Shown here one piece after another: positions 1-5,652 of a DNA stretch of 5,652 nt. The notes under the pieces are model-generated. The model worked only from the letters and a program-made list of their open reading frames with translations. It ran no database searches and was not told where the DNA came from. The stretch is taken from positions 1 through 5,652 of the forward strand of contig CANKGM010000147.1 in the NCBI GenBank assembly GCA_947481355.1, given 5' to 3'. The translations under genes were made by a program, and so were the position numbers. How positions within the stretch are numbered: position 1 is the stretch's first letter; every line of letters starts with the position of its first letter. This stretch comes from Chitinophagaceae bacterium (GTDB lineage Bacteria; Bacteroidota; Bacteroidia; Chitinophagales; Chitinophagaceae).

Positions 1-598
1 CTAAGTAAAGGCCTGCTATTAAAAAATAGTAGGGAAGCACAAATCCTGTTATCATTAACATCCATTCTCTTAGGGATGCAGGACGCATAATAAACAAAGC
101 GCCACTTAGCCATAAAAAAAGTGGAAGATTGCCTGGACTGAAACCTGCTATGATGCCTGCGGTAAAGCTTGCCAATAAAATAGCACTATTTGGTTTGTCT
201 TCTTTGTAAAAAGTGGCAATATTGGTGAGGACTATCAGTAGAAGTCCATTGGTCAATAAATTGTATGATTGATATTGAACAGGAATTAAGGTTGAAAATA
301 ATACAAAGCATAGCGCAGGAATAAACCCGGGGCGGTCAATTAGTTTTAAATCGGTAATGAATTTATTCAGTGCAAGTGCTTCTATTAAAATTAATATTAT
401 GGATAAAATTGAATTCCAAATAGATTTTTTCTCAAAAAAATGATTGGTTGCTTTTTGAAACAAATCTCCTAATGGTTCATGCTCTATAGGTATTGTCAGT
501 GTTAATAGCGTAGAAGGGGGGTGGAAATGGGGAATTGCTGCTATACATGCTAGTAGTAGAAGTGCAAGAGGGTTATTATTTTTGAATAGTTGAATCAC
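1..598 (-). CDS. DUF6427-like polytopic membrane protein, C-terminus beyond window
   Basis: An open frame of 199 codons runs to the left edge with no stop, so the C-terminus is missing. The protein opens with VIQLFKNNNPLALLLL. It has about seven hydrophobic stretches, near residues 11-24, 61-78, 91-107, 115-131, 138-155, 158-172 and 179-199, so it is an inner-membrane protein. The short polar N-terminus ending in a P before the first helix, the loop around 'NKFITDLKLIDRPGFIPAL' and the late 'RPASLREWMLMITGFVLPYYF' segment resemble the DUF6427 family of Bacteroidota, as I remember it; that family has no established function. GTG at 598-596 is chosen as the start. The frame has a stop (TAG) at 619-617 and no ATG or TTG between, only an ATT at 607-605. 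No Shine-Dalgarno sequence is visible. It starts 10 nt after the stop of the secreted-protein gene at 609-2138 and is probably co-transcribed with it. Membrane location is firm; the family assignment is moderately sure. Confidence 0.78.
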   Translation of the reverse strand, partial: MIQLFKNNNPLALLLLACIAAIPHFHPPSTLLTLTIPIEHEPLGDLFQKATNHFFEKKSIWNSILSIILILIEALALNKFITDLKLIDRPGFIPALCFVLFSTLIPVQYQSYNLLTNGLLLIVLTNIATFYKEDKPNSAILLASFTAGIIAGFSPGNLPLFLWLSGALFIMRPASLREWMLMITGFVLPYYFLIAGLYL

Positions 599-608
599 AC
601 GTTGAATA

Positions 609-2138
609 TCAAAAGTCTAGTTTTGCGAAACAAATATAGTTCTTGTACATACAAGGTAGGATTACTTGCCTGAGTCCAACTTGTTTTCCATATTTTGGCA
701 TAAACTCATAGTCTCTATTGATATTTTTAAGTGTAGGCTGCCTTTTTATTTTTCCATCGCTATCTACGCTAACGCTGTTTAGTAAAAGCTCTCTTTTTTC
801 TTTTTGATTAAATAGGAATCGTAAATCTGTTCCTGTATTAAATAGCTGATAAGAAAGATAGGAGTCCGTATTGTCGTCAAATTGACTTTTCCTTATTGTA
901 TTATTCCATCGTAGTGAGCCATCAGCTTCAAAGAAAAAAACCATGATATTCCCACATGTGTATCGAACTTGATTGCCCATATTGAATCTATTAAATGGGT
1001 CATAATACCCCAAATAATTAAACCTATTGAATGGACTATAGTAGCCATAGCTATATGGGAAAAACATATTATTTCCATATAGGTAATCATATCTATTCCA
1101 CACATTAGATTTGGAACTTGAGTAATATAATTCAGTAGTTACTGCATATCCACCATCTTGGAGGGGAATAACTTGTTTTATAAAATGATCATTGAAAGCA
1201 GTCTTAATTGCACCAGATTCTCCTTTTGCATCTAATCGGATGCTGTCGTTAAATTGGAAACTGGTTTCTTTTAATGTGGTTTCATTTTTTTTGTCCCAAA
1301 TCATTGAATAGATGCCGTCAATATTGCTCTTTTTTAGTTTATAATACAAAGAAGTGGTGATAATTCGTTTGTTATAATTGTCGAATTTGATTTTGACTTC
1401 ATCTAAAGTTTTGTCTTCTAGATTCGCGGGGATGAGTATGGGTGTATCTTCTTCTGCTTTTTTAAATAGTAATTCAAATTTATTAATGTATTCTCTGTTT
1501 CCTGATCTTCCGCATAATCCGACTACAAAGTCACCATCGTTGTCTAATAAGAAATCAGTAAAGAGCCCATCTTTGTTGTTTACTTGAAGTGTAAATACGC
1601 TTTTTTTAATTAGACTCATTTGATTGTCGTACAACAGGGAAGTTATTTGATATCCTTTTTCATGTTGGCGTTTGACTTTAAATACCAGAATCTTTTTTTT
1701 ATCATCACTATTGATGACACTGTATATTTTGTTTTCACTTGATCCAGAAATTTGAGTGGTGTCAAGTTCAACAGCTTCTGTCATTAATTTTCCTTCCCCA
1801 TTTAGTTTAATCATTTCGCAGTGAAGAATATTCTTTTTTTGATATTGATATATCATATAGTAAAAATCTCCATAGGCTACAAAATCTACATTAGTGATTC
1901 GTTCTGGTAAAAATTCCATGCTTATCCTATTTTTCAACTCCATCTCGTTGTTGTAAATACAGATATCGTGACTATTCCTATTGTTTTTATAAATGCTGTA
2001 ATTCCCAGAGACTTTACCAATAATTTCAAAGTTCATGTCTTTGGCATCATCTCTGTCAGGTATTGAATAATTGATATTTTGTGCGGGCAGAATACCTGCC
2101 CAAAGCATCAAAAAGGAGATGAATACTATATTTTTCAT
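609..2138 (-). CDS. Secreted protein of unknown function, propeller-like motifs
   Basis: I do not recognise a characterised family for this 509-residue protein. The ATG at 2138-2136 is preferred because it begins a clean signal peptide (MKNIVFISFLMLWAGILPAQ, cleavage probably after AQ). The frame is also open up to an ATG at 2183, but that would add 15 residues (MFECVRVFL...) in front of the signal peptide. No lipobox cysteine follows the hydrophobic core, so it is probably periplasmic or surface-exposed and soluble. The mature part is rich in short strand-like segments with turns such as 'LDNDGDFVVG' (about 198-207), 'LQDGGYAVTT' (326-335) and 'EADGSLRWNNTI' (404-415). These recall beta-propeller or PQQ-like blades; the fold is inference. 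An aromatic, Asn/Phe-rich insert at about 348-388 contains a 12-residue tandem repeat. No catalytic motif is visible. It probably heads a two-gene unit with the DUF6427-like gene downstream, and is divergent from kup. Confidence 0.85.
   Translation of the reverse strand: MKNIVFISFLMLWAGILPAQNINYSIPDRDDAKDMNFEIIGKVSGNYSIYKNNRNSHDICIYNNEMELKNRISMEFLPERITNVDFVAYGDFYYMIYQYQKKNILHCEMIKLNGEGKLMTEAVELDTTQISGSSENKIYSVINSDDKKKILVFKVKRQHEKGYQITSLLYDNQMSLIKKSVFTLQVNNKDGLFTDFLLDNDGDFVVGLCGRSGNREYINKFELLFKKAEEDTPILIPANLEDKTLDEVKIKFDNYNKRIITTSLYYKLKKSNIDGIYSMIWDKKNETTLKETSFQFNDSIRLDAKGESGAIKTAFNDHFIKQVIPLQDGGYAVTTELYYSSSKSNVWNRYDYLYGNNMFFPYSYGYYSPFNRFNYLGYYDPFNRFNMGNQVRYTCGNIMVFFFEADGSLRWNNTIRKSQFDDNTDSYLSYQLFNTGTDLRFLFNQKEKRELLLNSVSVDSDGKIKRQPTLKNINRDYEFMPKYGKQVGLRQVILPCMYKNYICFAKLDF
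975..1046 (-). repeat. Tandem 12-residue aromatic repeat within the secreted protein
   Basis: Two adjacent 36-nt units encode GYYSPFNRFNYL (1011-1046, residues 365-376) and GYYDPFNRFNMG (975-1010, residues 377-388). Nine of twelve residues are identical, yet the codons differ at many third positions (for example GGC TAC TAT against GGG TAT TAT, and AGG TTT AAT against AGA TTC AAT). An old duplication kept by selection on the protein fits this better than a fresh DNA slippage event. A related aromatic stretch, YLYGNNMFFPYSY, comes just before it. Such Tyr/Phe/Asn-rich stretches may be exposed loops; their role is unknown. Confidence 0.8.
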
Positions 2139-2180
2139 ATTTATCGTATTGTACCTTAAAAATACGCGAACACATTCAAA

Positions 2181-2214
2181 CAAACTTTTATCTAGCCTCT
2201 TTTCTCTTAAACAA
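2181..2214 (-). promoter_or_regulatory. Weak candidate promoter for the secreted-protein gene
   Basis: Reading the minus strand, a TTG at 2214-2212 is followed after 23 nt by AAAGTTTG at 2188-2181, one mismatch from the Bacteroidota -7 element TAnnTTTG. An overlapping TTTGTTTG at 2184-2177 is an equally good alternative. Either would give a leader of roughly 30-45 nt before the ATG at 2138. Placement upstream of a first gene is sensible, but the match is imperfect and such sequences are common in AT-rich DNA. Confidence 0.22.
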
Positions 2215-2250
2215 GCACCTTTTTTATATAAATTTTAATTTTTGGGTCTG

Positions 2251-2283
2251 TTTGGAAAACAACCAATTTTTCATATAGCTTTG
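2251..2283 (+). promoter_or_regulatory. Bacteroidota-type promoter for kup
   Basis: TTTG at 2251-2254 and TAGCTTTG at 2276-2283 are separated by 21 nt. Both match the known Bacteroidota primary-sigma consensus (-33 TTTG, -7 TAnnTTTG, spacing about 19-21) exactly. Transcription would start near 2289-2291, leaving a leader of roughly 30 nt before the GTG at 2319. That is too short for a riboswitch such as the c-di-AMP (ydaO) type that controls some potassium transporters in other phyla. The 180-nt gap between the divergent start codons (2139-2318) holds nothing else I can name. Confidence 0.65.
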
Positions 2284-2318
2284 TTGAGCCATTTTATGGC
2301 AACTTAATTTCTGCTGCA

Positions 2319-4340
2319 GTGAGTAAAAATTTAAACAAGGTAACCGGCGCTGGGTTGCTAATCGCTTTAGGTATCATTTATGGAGACATAGGAACCTCTC
2401 CACTTTACGTTTTTAGCGCCATAATAAACGGAAGAGTAATTACTGAAGATTTAATCTTGGGGGGTATTTCGTGCATAATATGGACCCTAACCCTACAAAC
2501 CACTATTAAATACGTGATTCTGACCCTTAGGGCTGACAACCGTGGTGAAGGGGGAATCTTCTCTTTATACACGCTGGTGCGGCGTAGAAAAAAATGGTTG
2601 GTTGCTCCAGCAATGATTGGTGGCGCAGCCTTGCTTGCTGATGGTATGATTACCCCTCCCATTTCTGTAACATCAGCAGTAGAGGGTTTAACTCAATTAC
2701 CACGGTTTGCTAGCATTAAGGAAATGGAAATTGTATATATCGTTTTGGGTATATTGGCTTTCCTGTTCTTTATGCAGCAATTTGGAACTGCCACTATTGG
2801 AAAAATGTTCGGACCGATCATGTTTATATGGTTCCTTATGTTGGCTGTTCTTGGCATAATGGATATCTCATTAGACTGGAATATCTTGAAGGCTTTTAGC
2901 CCACACTATGCGGTAAATTTATTGGTCAATTACCCCAAAGGATTTTGGATATTAGGAGCTGTATTTCTCTGTACCACGGGAGCTGAAGCGTTATATTCAG
3001 ATCTAGGGCATTGCGGAAAGAATAATATCCGGTTTTCATGGATTGGCGTAAAGCTTTGCTTGATTTTGAATTACCTCGGACAAGGGGCTTATTTGCTGGG
3101 CGAGCAAGGCAAACTATATGCAAATACCAGTTTAATGAAGGAAACTGGATTCCTTGCAGCCAATCCGACTGCATTACCACTTCAAAATCCTTTTTTCGCA
3201 GTAATGCCACATTCATTTTTGCTTATTGGCATTATTATTGCAACAGCTGCAGCTATTATTGCAAGCCAAGCTTTGATAAGTGGATCATTTACATTGATTA
3301 GTGAAGCCATGCGGTTAAACTTATGGCCTCGATTTAAAATAAATTATCCATCTGAAGAAAGAGGACAATTGTTCATCCCTGCTATTAATGCACTTCTTTT
3401 TCTGGGATGTTGTGGAATAGTCCTGTATTTCAAAAATTCAGGTAATATGGAAGCCGCGTATGGCCTTGCCATCACGTTGTGTATGATTGCCACGTCTATT
3501 CTTTTTGCAAACTACTTGGTGCTCCATCGCGTGAGGTCAATATGGATTTATCTCTACTTGATTGTTTATTTCAGTATTGAATTTAGTTTTCTATTTGCTA
3601 ACCTTGATAAGTTTCCACATGGAGGATTTGTAACATTGATTGTTGGAGGCCTTCTATTTCTTATCATGTACGTTTGGTTTAAATCTCGGAAAATTAAAAA
3701 CAGGTATGTAGAATTTTCTAGGTTGGAAAATTATCTCCCAGTGTTGCAGGAGTTAAGTAATGACTCTTCAATCAATAAATATGCTACTCATTTAGTGTAT
3801 TTGAGCAGTGCGAATAATCCTAAAGAGATAGAATATAAAATAATTCACTCCATATTGAATAAGAAGCCTAAAAGGGCCGATATCTATTGGTTTGTGCATG
3901 TTGACACACTGGACGATCCATATACATGTGAATATGAAGTGCAAACCATTATTCCTAATGAAGTAATTCGTATTGATTTCCGTTTAGGGTTTAGGGTACA
4001 ACCTAAAGTCAATTTAATGTTTAGAAAGGTAGTTGAAGACATGGTGTCTAACAAGGAAGTTAATATCGTTTCACGATACGATAGCCTTCAGCGAAATAAT
4101 ATTGCTGGTGACTTTGAATTTGTGGTGATGGAAAAATTTTTAAGTCAAGACAACGAACTCCCATTCTGGGAAAAGGTTGTAATGAAGTTATATTTCTGGC
4201 TGAAACAGGTTTCCCTTTCAGAGGAAAAAGGGTTTGGCTTAGATGCAAGCAATGTAACGTTAGAAAAATTCCCGTTGGTGGTTGCCCCTGTAAAGACGTT
4301 GAAATTAAAAAGAATTTATACAGGAGAAGAAGAGGAATAA
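2319..4340 (+). CDS. kup: Kup-type low-affinity potassium transporter
   Basis: This 673-residue protein imports potassium across the inner membrane, probably as a K+/H+ symporter as in the KUP/HAK/KT family (E. coli Kup is 622 residues). The family signature GIIYGDIGTSPLY lies at residues 18-30, with Asp23 at the position important for transport. Further hallmarks are NRGEGGIF (74-81), LADGMITPPISV (106-117) with Glu122 following, GAEALYSDLGHCG (221-233), YLGQGAY (252-258), AAIIASQA (311-318), AYGLAIT (380-386) and PHGGF (433-437). About twelve hydrophobic segments span residues 11-455. The rest is a soluble cytoplasmic domain of about 215 residues (from 459) ending in an acidic tail. The start is GTG: an in-frame TAA at 2229-2231 and no ATG between leave this as the natural choice, and the N-terminus aligns well with family members. 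No Shine-Dalgarno is seen. It has its own promoter and ends at a shared terminator, so it looks monocistronic. The gene appears intact. Confidence 0.97.
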   Translation: MSKNLNKVTGAGLLIALGIIYGDIGTSPLYVFSAIINGRVITEDLILGGISCIIWTLTLQTTIKYVILTLRADNRGEGGIFSLYTLVRRRKKWLVAPAMIGGAALLADGMITPPISVTSAVEGLTQLPRFASIKEMEIVYIVLGILAFLFFMQQFGTATIGKMFGPIMFIWFLMLAVLGIMDISLDWNILKAFSPHYAVNLLVNYPKGFWILGAVFLCTTGAEALYSDLGHCGKNNIRFSWIGVKLCLILNYLGQGAYLLGEQGKLYANTSLMKETGFLAANPTALPLQNPFFAVMPHSFLLIGIIIATAAAIIASQALISGSFTLISEAMRLNLWPRFKINYPSEERGQLFIPAINALLFLGCCGIVLYFKNSGNMEAAYGLAITLCMIATSILFANYLVLHRVRSIWIYLYLIVYFSIEFSFLFANLDKFPHGGFVTLIVGGLLFLIMYVWFKSRKIKNRYVEFSRLENYLPVLQELSNDSSINKYATHLVYLSSANNPKEIEYKIIHSILNKKPKRADIYWFVHVDTLDDPYTCEYEVQTIIPNEVIRIDFRLGFRVQPKVNLMFRKVVEDMVSNKEVNIVSRYDSLQRNNIAGDFEFVVMEKFLSQDNELPFWEKVVMKLYFWLKQVSLSEEKGFGLDASNVTLEKFPLVVAPVKTLKLKRIYTGEEEE

Positions 4341-4382
4341 AAATAGCCACGTGGTAATGTAGCTATAAGTAAAATAAATTCA

Positions 4383-4425
4383 TTGAAATAAAAGAGCCAG
4401 CATCATGCTGGCTCTTTTATTTCAA
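4383..4425. terminator. Bidirectional rho-independent terminator between convergent genes
   Basis: A perfect 20-bp inverted repeat (4383-4402 and 4406-4425) flanks a 3-nt loop (TCA). The core stem is GAGCCAGCA / TGCTGGCTC, GC-rich near the loop, followed by TTTTATTT on either strand. The T-tract therefore follows the hairpin whichever way it is read. It lies 42 nt after the kup stop and 6 nt after the stop of the minus-strand LolA-like gene, so it can end both transcripts. Between the kup stop and this hairpin a weaker 8-bp stem with one mismatch (4343-4350 with 4359-4366) is also possible. Confidence 0.93.
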
Positions 4426-4431
4426 GCATTA

Positions 4432-5148
4432 TTATTGTTGTACTTTGAAAACAGCATCATCGATTTTGGGATTCACTTCAATCTTACTGAAATTAATAGG
4501 TGCAGGTAATTGGTTATTTTCCATTGTAAATGGAACTACTATGCCCTCAGGTAATTTTTGATAATTACTTAATAATACGGAAGACTCTATTTCTTGGCCG
4601 TTTACTATAATATTTGTTATAGTTTTAACTACATAAAATGTTTTAGGATCAATTAGAATAAAAGATTCTCTGCCACTTTTTCTTGTCAGCTTTAGTTTTA
4701 AACAAAGAGTACCATCAATATCTTCGCTTTCTAGTAATTCAACGTTATGTCCTTTCTGCCTGTAATCTAATAGTTCACCTTGAATGTCGAGCTGCTCTTT
4801 TCCAATGTTCAACTCTTCTTGGGACATCGGTTCTGGTTTACTTTGTCCCTGCATTGGATTGAAATTCCATCCACCGTCAACACTAATAATGGAATATCCG
4901 CTCATTCCCATTACGGAGTATTCTTGTTTAGCAGCTTTGTTGTGGACCTGAGTTATTACTACTGGAATCTCAATTCCCTGGGTATTTAGCGTTGCCTCTG
5001 ATCTCATCGACTGAATTTTTCTCCAGTTTTCTTTCCCTCCGATTGCATCTATGTTCTTATTTACAATGTCATCTGCAGTTTGTGAAATAGCATAGCTAGA
5101 AAAAAATAGACTAGCAAAGGCCACTAATAAAGGTTTAAATAATTTCAT
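4432..5148 (-). CDS. Secreted outer-membrane lipoprotein-sorting-like (LolA-fold) protein
   Basis: This 238-residue protein starts with a signal peptide (MKLFKPLLVAFASLFFSSYAISQ, cleavage about residue 20-23) and has no lipobox cysteine, so it should be soluble in the periplasm. The mature N-terminus, ADDIVNKNIDAIGGKENWRKIQSMRS (within 25-50), is the pattern seen in Bacteroidota proteins annotated as outer membrane lipoprotein-sorting proteins: an amphipathic helix with IGG, then strands. Further consistent pieces are DGGWNFNP (91-98), LKLKLTRKSG...ILIDPKTFYVVKT (150-175), LPEGIVVPFTMEN (199-211) and the end DDAVFKVQQ (230-238). The fold is an open beta-barrel that binds lipid-like or hydrophobic ligands in LolA/LolB; whether this one handles lipoproteins is not shown, and the bacterial lolA gene proper may lie elsewhere. 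ATG at 5148-5146 is set by the signal peptide. It has its own terminator, is convergent with kup and divergent from the monooxygenase gene, and seems to stand alone. Confidence 0.88.
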   Translation of the reverse strand: MKLFKPLLVAFASLFFSSYAISQTADDIVNKNIDAIGGKENWRKIQSMRSEATLNTQGIEIPVVITQVHNKAAKQEYSVMGMSGYSIISVDGGWNFNPMQGQSKPEPMSQEELNIGKEQLDIQGELLDYRQKGHNVELLESEDIDGTLCLKLKLTRKSGRESFILIDPKTFYVVKTITNIIVNGQEIESSVLLSNYQKLPEGIVVPFTMENNQLPAPINFSKIEVNPKIDDAVFKVQQ

Positions 5149-5344
5149 ATTTGTTGTGTTTATGATTGCAATTTAGGAACCTTTTAGTTTAATGAATAAG
5201 CGACAGGGCTTATTTTTCATTTTTTTTATGAATGGTTATTCTTATTGCAGAAAAGCATGGATTGTCAGTCTTTGATATTCCACTCACCTGTTCATTTATA
5301 ACTTTCAAGTGAATCTAAGCATGAAACAGTTTTATCAGTATGGC

Positions 5345-5373
5345 TTGTACTTCTATTGTTTTTTGTTAATTTG
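5345..5373 (+). promoter_or_regulatory. Weak candidate promoter for the monooxygenase gene
   Basis: TTG at 5345-5347 is followed after 18 nt by TTAATTTG at 5366-5373, one mismatch from the Bacteroidota -7 element TAnnTTTG. Transcription would start near 5380, with a leader of about 15 nt before the ATG at 5395. The rest of the 246-nt divergent gap (5149-5394) is AT-rich and shows no clear structure. No matching element for the opposite gene was found beyond a degenerate TAAATTG at 5175-5169 on the minus strand. Confidence 0.25.
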
Positions 5374-5394
5374 GTAAAGGTTAAACGATTGTAT

Positions 5395-5652
5395 ATGACA
5401 AAACGTGTTTGTGTTATTGGTGCTGGCCCCTCAGGTATTACTGCTGCAAAGAATCTTTTAGATGAAGGTCATAGTGTGGTGGTATATGATTTGGGTAATG
5501 AAGTAGGTGGAAACTGGGTGTTCAATGAAAAAATTGGGCACAGCTCAGTCTTTGAAACTACACATATCATCTCTTCTAAAAGGTTAAGTGAGTATGCCGA
5601 CTTCCCAATGCCTGCAGACTATCCTGATTACCCATCACATAGTCAACTAGCA
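5395..5652 (+). CDS. Flavin-containing monooxygenase, N-terminal part
   Basis: The window keeps the first 86 residues; the rest lies beyond the right edge. FMO-family enzymes use FAD, NADPH and O2 to oxygenate nitrogen or sulfur atoms, or carbonyl substrates in Baeyer-Villiger members; the substrate here cannot be told. The FAD-binding Rossmann start is clear: VCVIGAGPSG (residues 5-14, GxGxxG at 9-14), then the second strand VVVYD (28-32) and EVGGNWVF (36-43), which matches the family GGxW element. The stretch ETTHIISSKRLSEYADFPMP (54-73) and YPDYPSHSQL (76-85) closely follow the conserved FMO segment after the first Rossmann unit. Asp32 sits where FMOs usually have Glu at the end of the second strand, a conservative change. 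The ATG at 5395 places the glycine motif at the usual distance from the N-terminus. No Shine-Dalgarno is near; TAAAGG at 5375-5380 is too far upstream. Confidence 0.9.
   Translation, partial: MTKRVCVIGAGPSGITAAKNLLDEGHSVVVYDLGNEVGGNWVFNEKIGHSSVFETTHIISSKRLSEYADFPMPADYPDYPSHSQLA

Noticed and set aside
2139..2183. N-terminal extension of the secreted protein to an ATG at 2183 (15 extra residues)
   Set aside because: It would bury a clean signal peptide behind an unrelated charged stretch, and it overlaps the likely promoter region of this gene.
2139..2318. Possible riboswitch or small RNA between the secreted-protein gene and kup
   Set aside because: No paired GC-rich stems were found, and the predicted leaders on both sides are too short for a structured aptamer.
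2405..3301. Open frames within kup, on the minus strand at 2405-2662 and 2926-3216 and on the plus strand at 3038-3301
   Set aside because: They lie wholly inside the well-supported kup coding sequence, have no family features and look like chance frames.
4060..4350. Minus-strand 96-codon frame over the end of kup
   Set aside because: It overlaps the conserved kup C-terminal domain and begins in the convergent gap with no promoter; its composition does not resemble a real protein.
4343..4366. Small imperfect hairpin and a CCACGTGG palindrome (4347-4354) just after kup
   Set aside because: The stem is 8 bp with a mismatch and no T-tract; the palindrome is short and sits downstream of a gene, where an operator is unlikely.
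5228..5275. 15-codon ORF (ATG at 5228) in the divergent gap
   Set aside because: It is very short, with no start signal or recognisable features; expected by chance in AT-rich DNA.

Overview
The window looks like ordinary chromosomal DNA from a Bacteroidota species, perhaps a Chitinophagaceae-like or other Sphingobacteriia-type relative. Four things point there: the DNA is AT-rich; start codons lack Shine-Dalgarno sequences and instead have A/T-rich upstream bases; an exact Bacteroidota-type promoter (TTTG, 21 nt, TAnnTTTG) lies before kup; and several gene families typical of the phylum are present (a DUF6427-like membrane protein, a secreted LolA-like-fold protein, a secreted propeller-like protein). 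The family and genus level is inference only.

Layout, left to right. (1) Positions 1-598, minus strand: the N-terminal 199 residues of a polytopic membrane protein resembling DUF6427, running off the left edge. (2) 609-2138, minus: a 509-residue secreted protein of unknown function. It ends 10 nt before gene 1 starts, so the two probably form one transcription unit. (3) 2139-2318: a divergent intergenic region holding the kup promoter. (4) 2319-4340, plus: a full-length Kup-type potassium transporter with a GTG start. (5) 4341-4431: a convergent intergenic region with a perfect 20-bp-stem hairpin that can terminate transcription from both sides. (6) 4432-5148, minus: a 238-residue secreted protein of the outer-membrane-lipoprotein-sorting (LolA/LolB-like) type. 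(7) 5149-5394: a divergent intergenic region of 246 nt with no convincing gene. (8) 5395-5652, plus: the first 86 residues of a flavin-containing monooxygenase, running off the right edge.

Apart from the likely 609-2138 / 1-598 pair, the genes look like independent units: kup and the LolA-like gene converge on a shared terminator, and the LolA-like and monooxygenase genes diverge. There are no tRNA or rRNA genes, CRISPR arrays, insertion sequences or phage genes, and I found no convincing evidence of a novel system. The most useful second-look items are the aromatic tandem repeat in the secreted 509-residue protein, the shared terminator, the well-defined kup promoter with a leader too short for a riboswitch, and the aspartate in the FAD-binding region of the monooxygenase.
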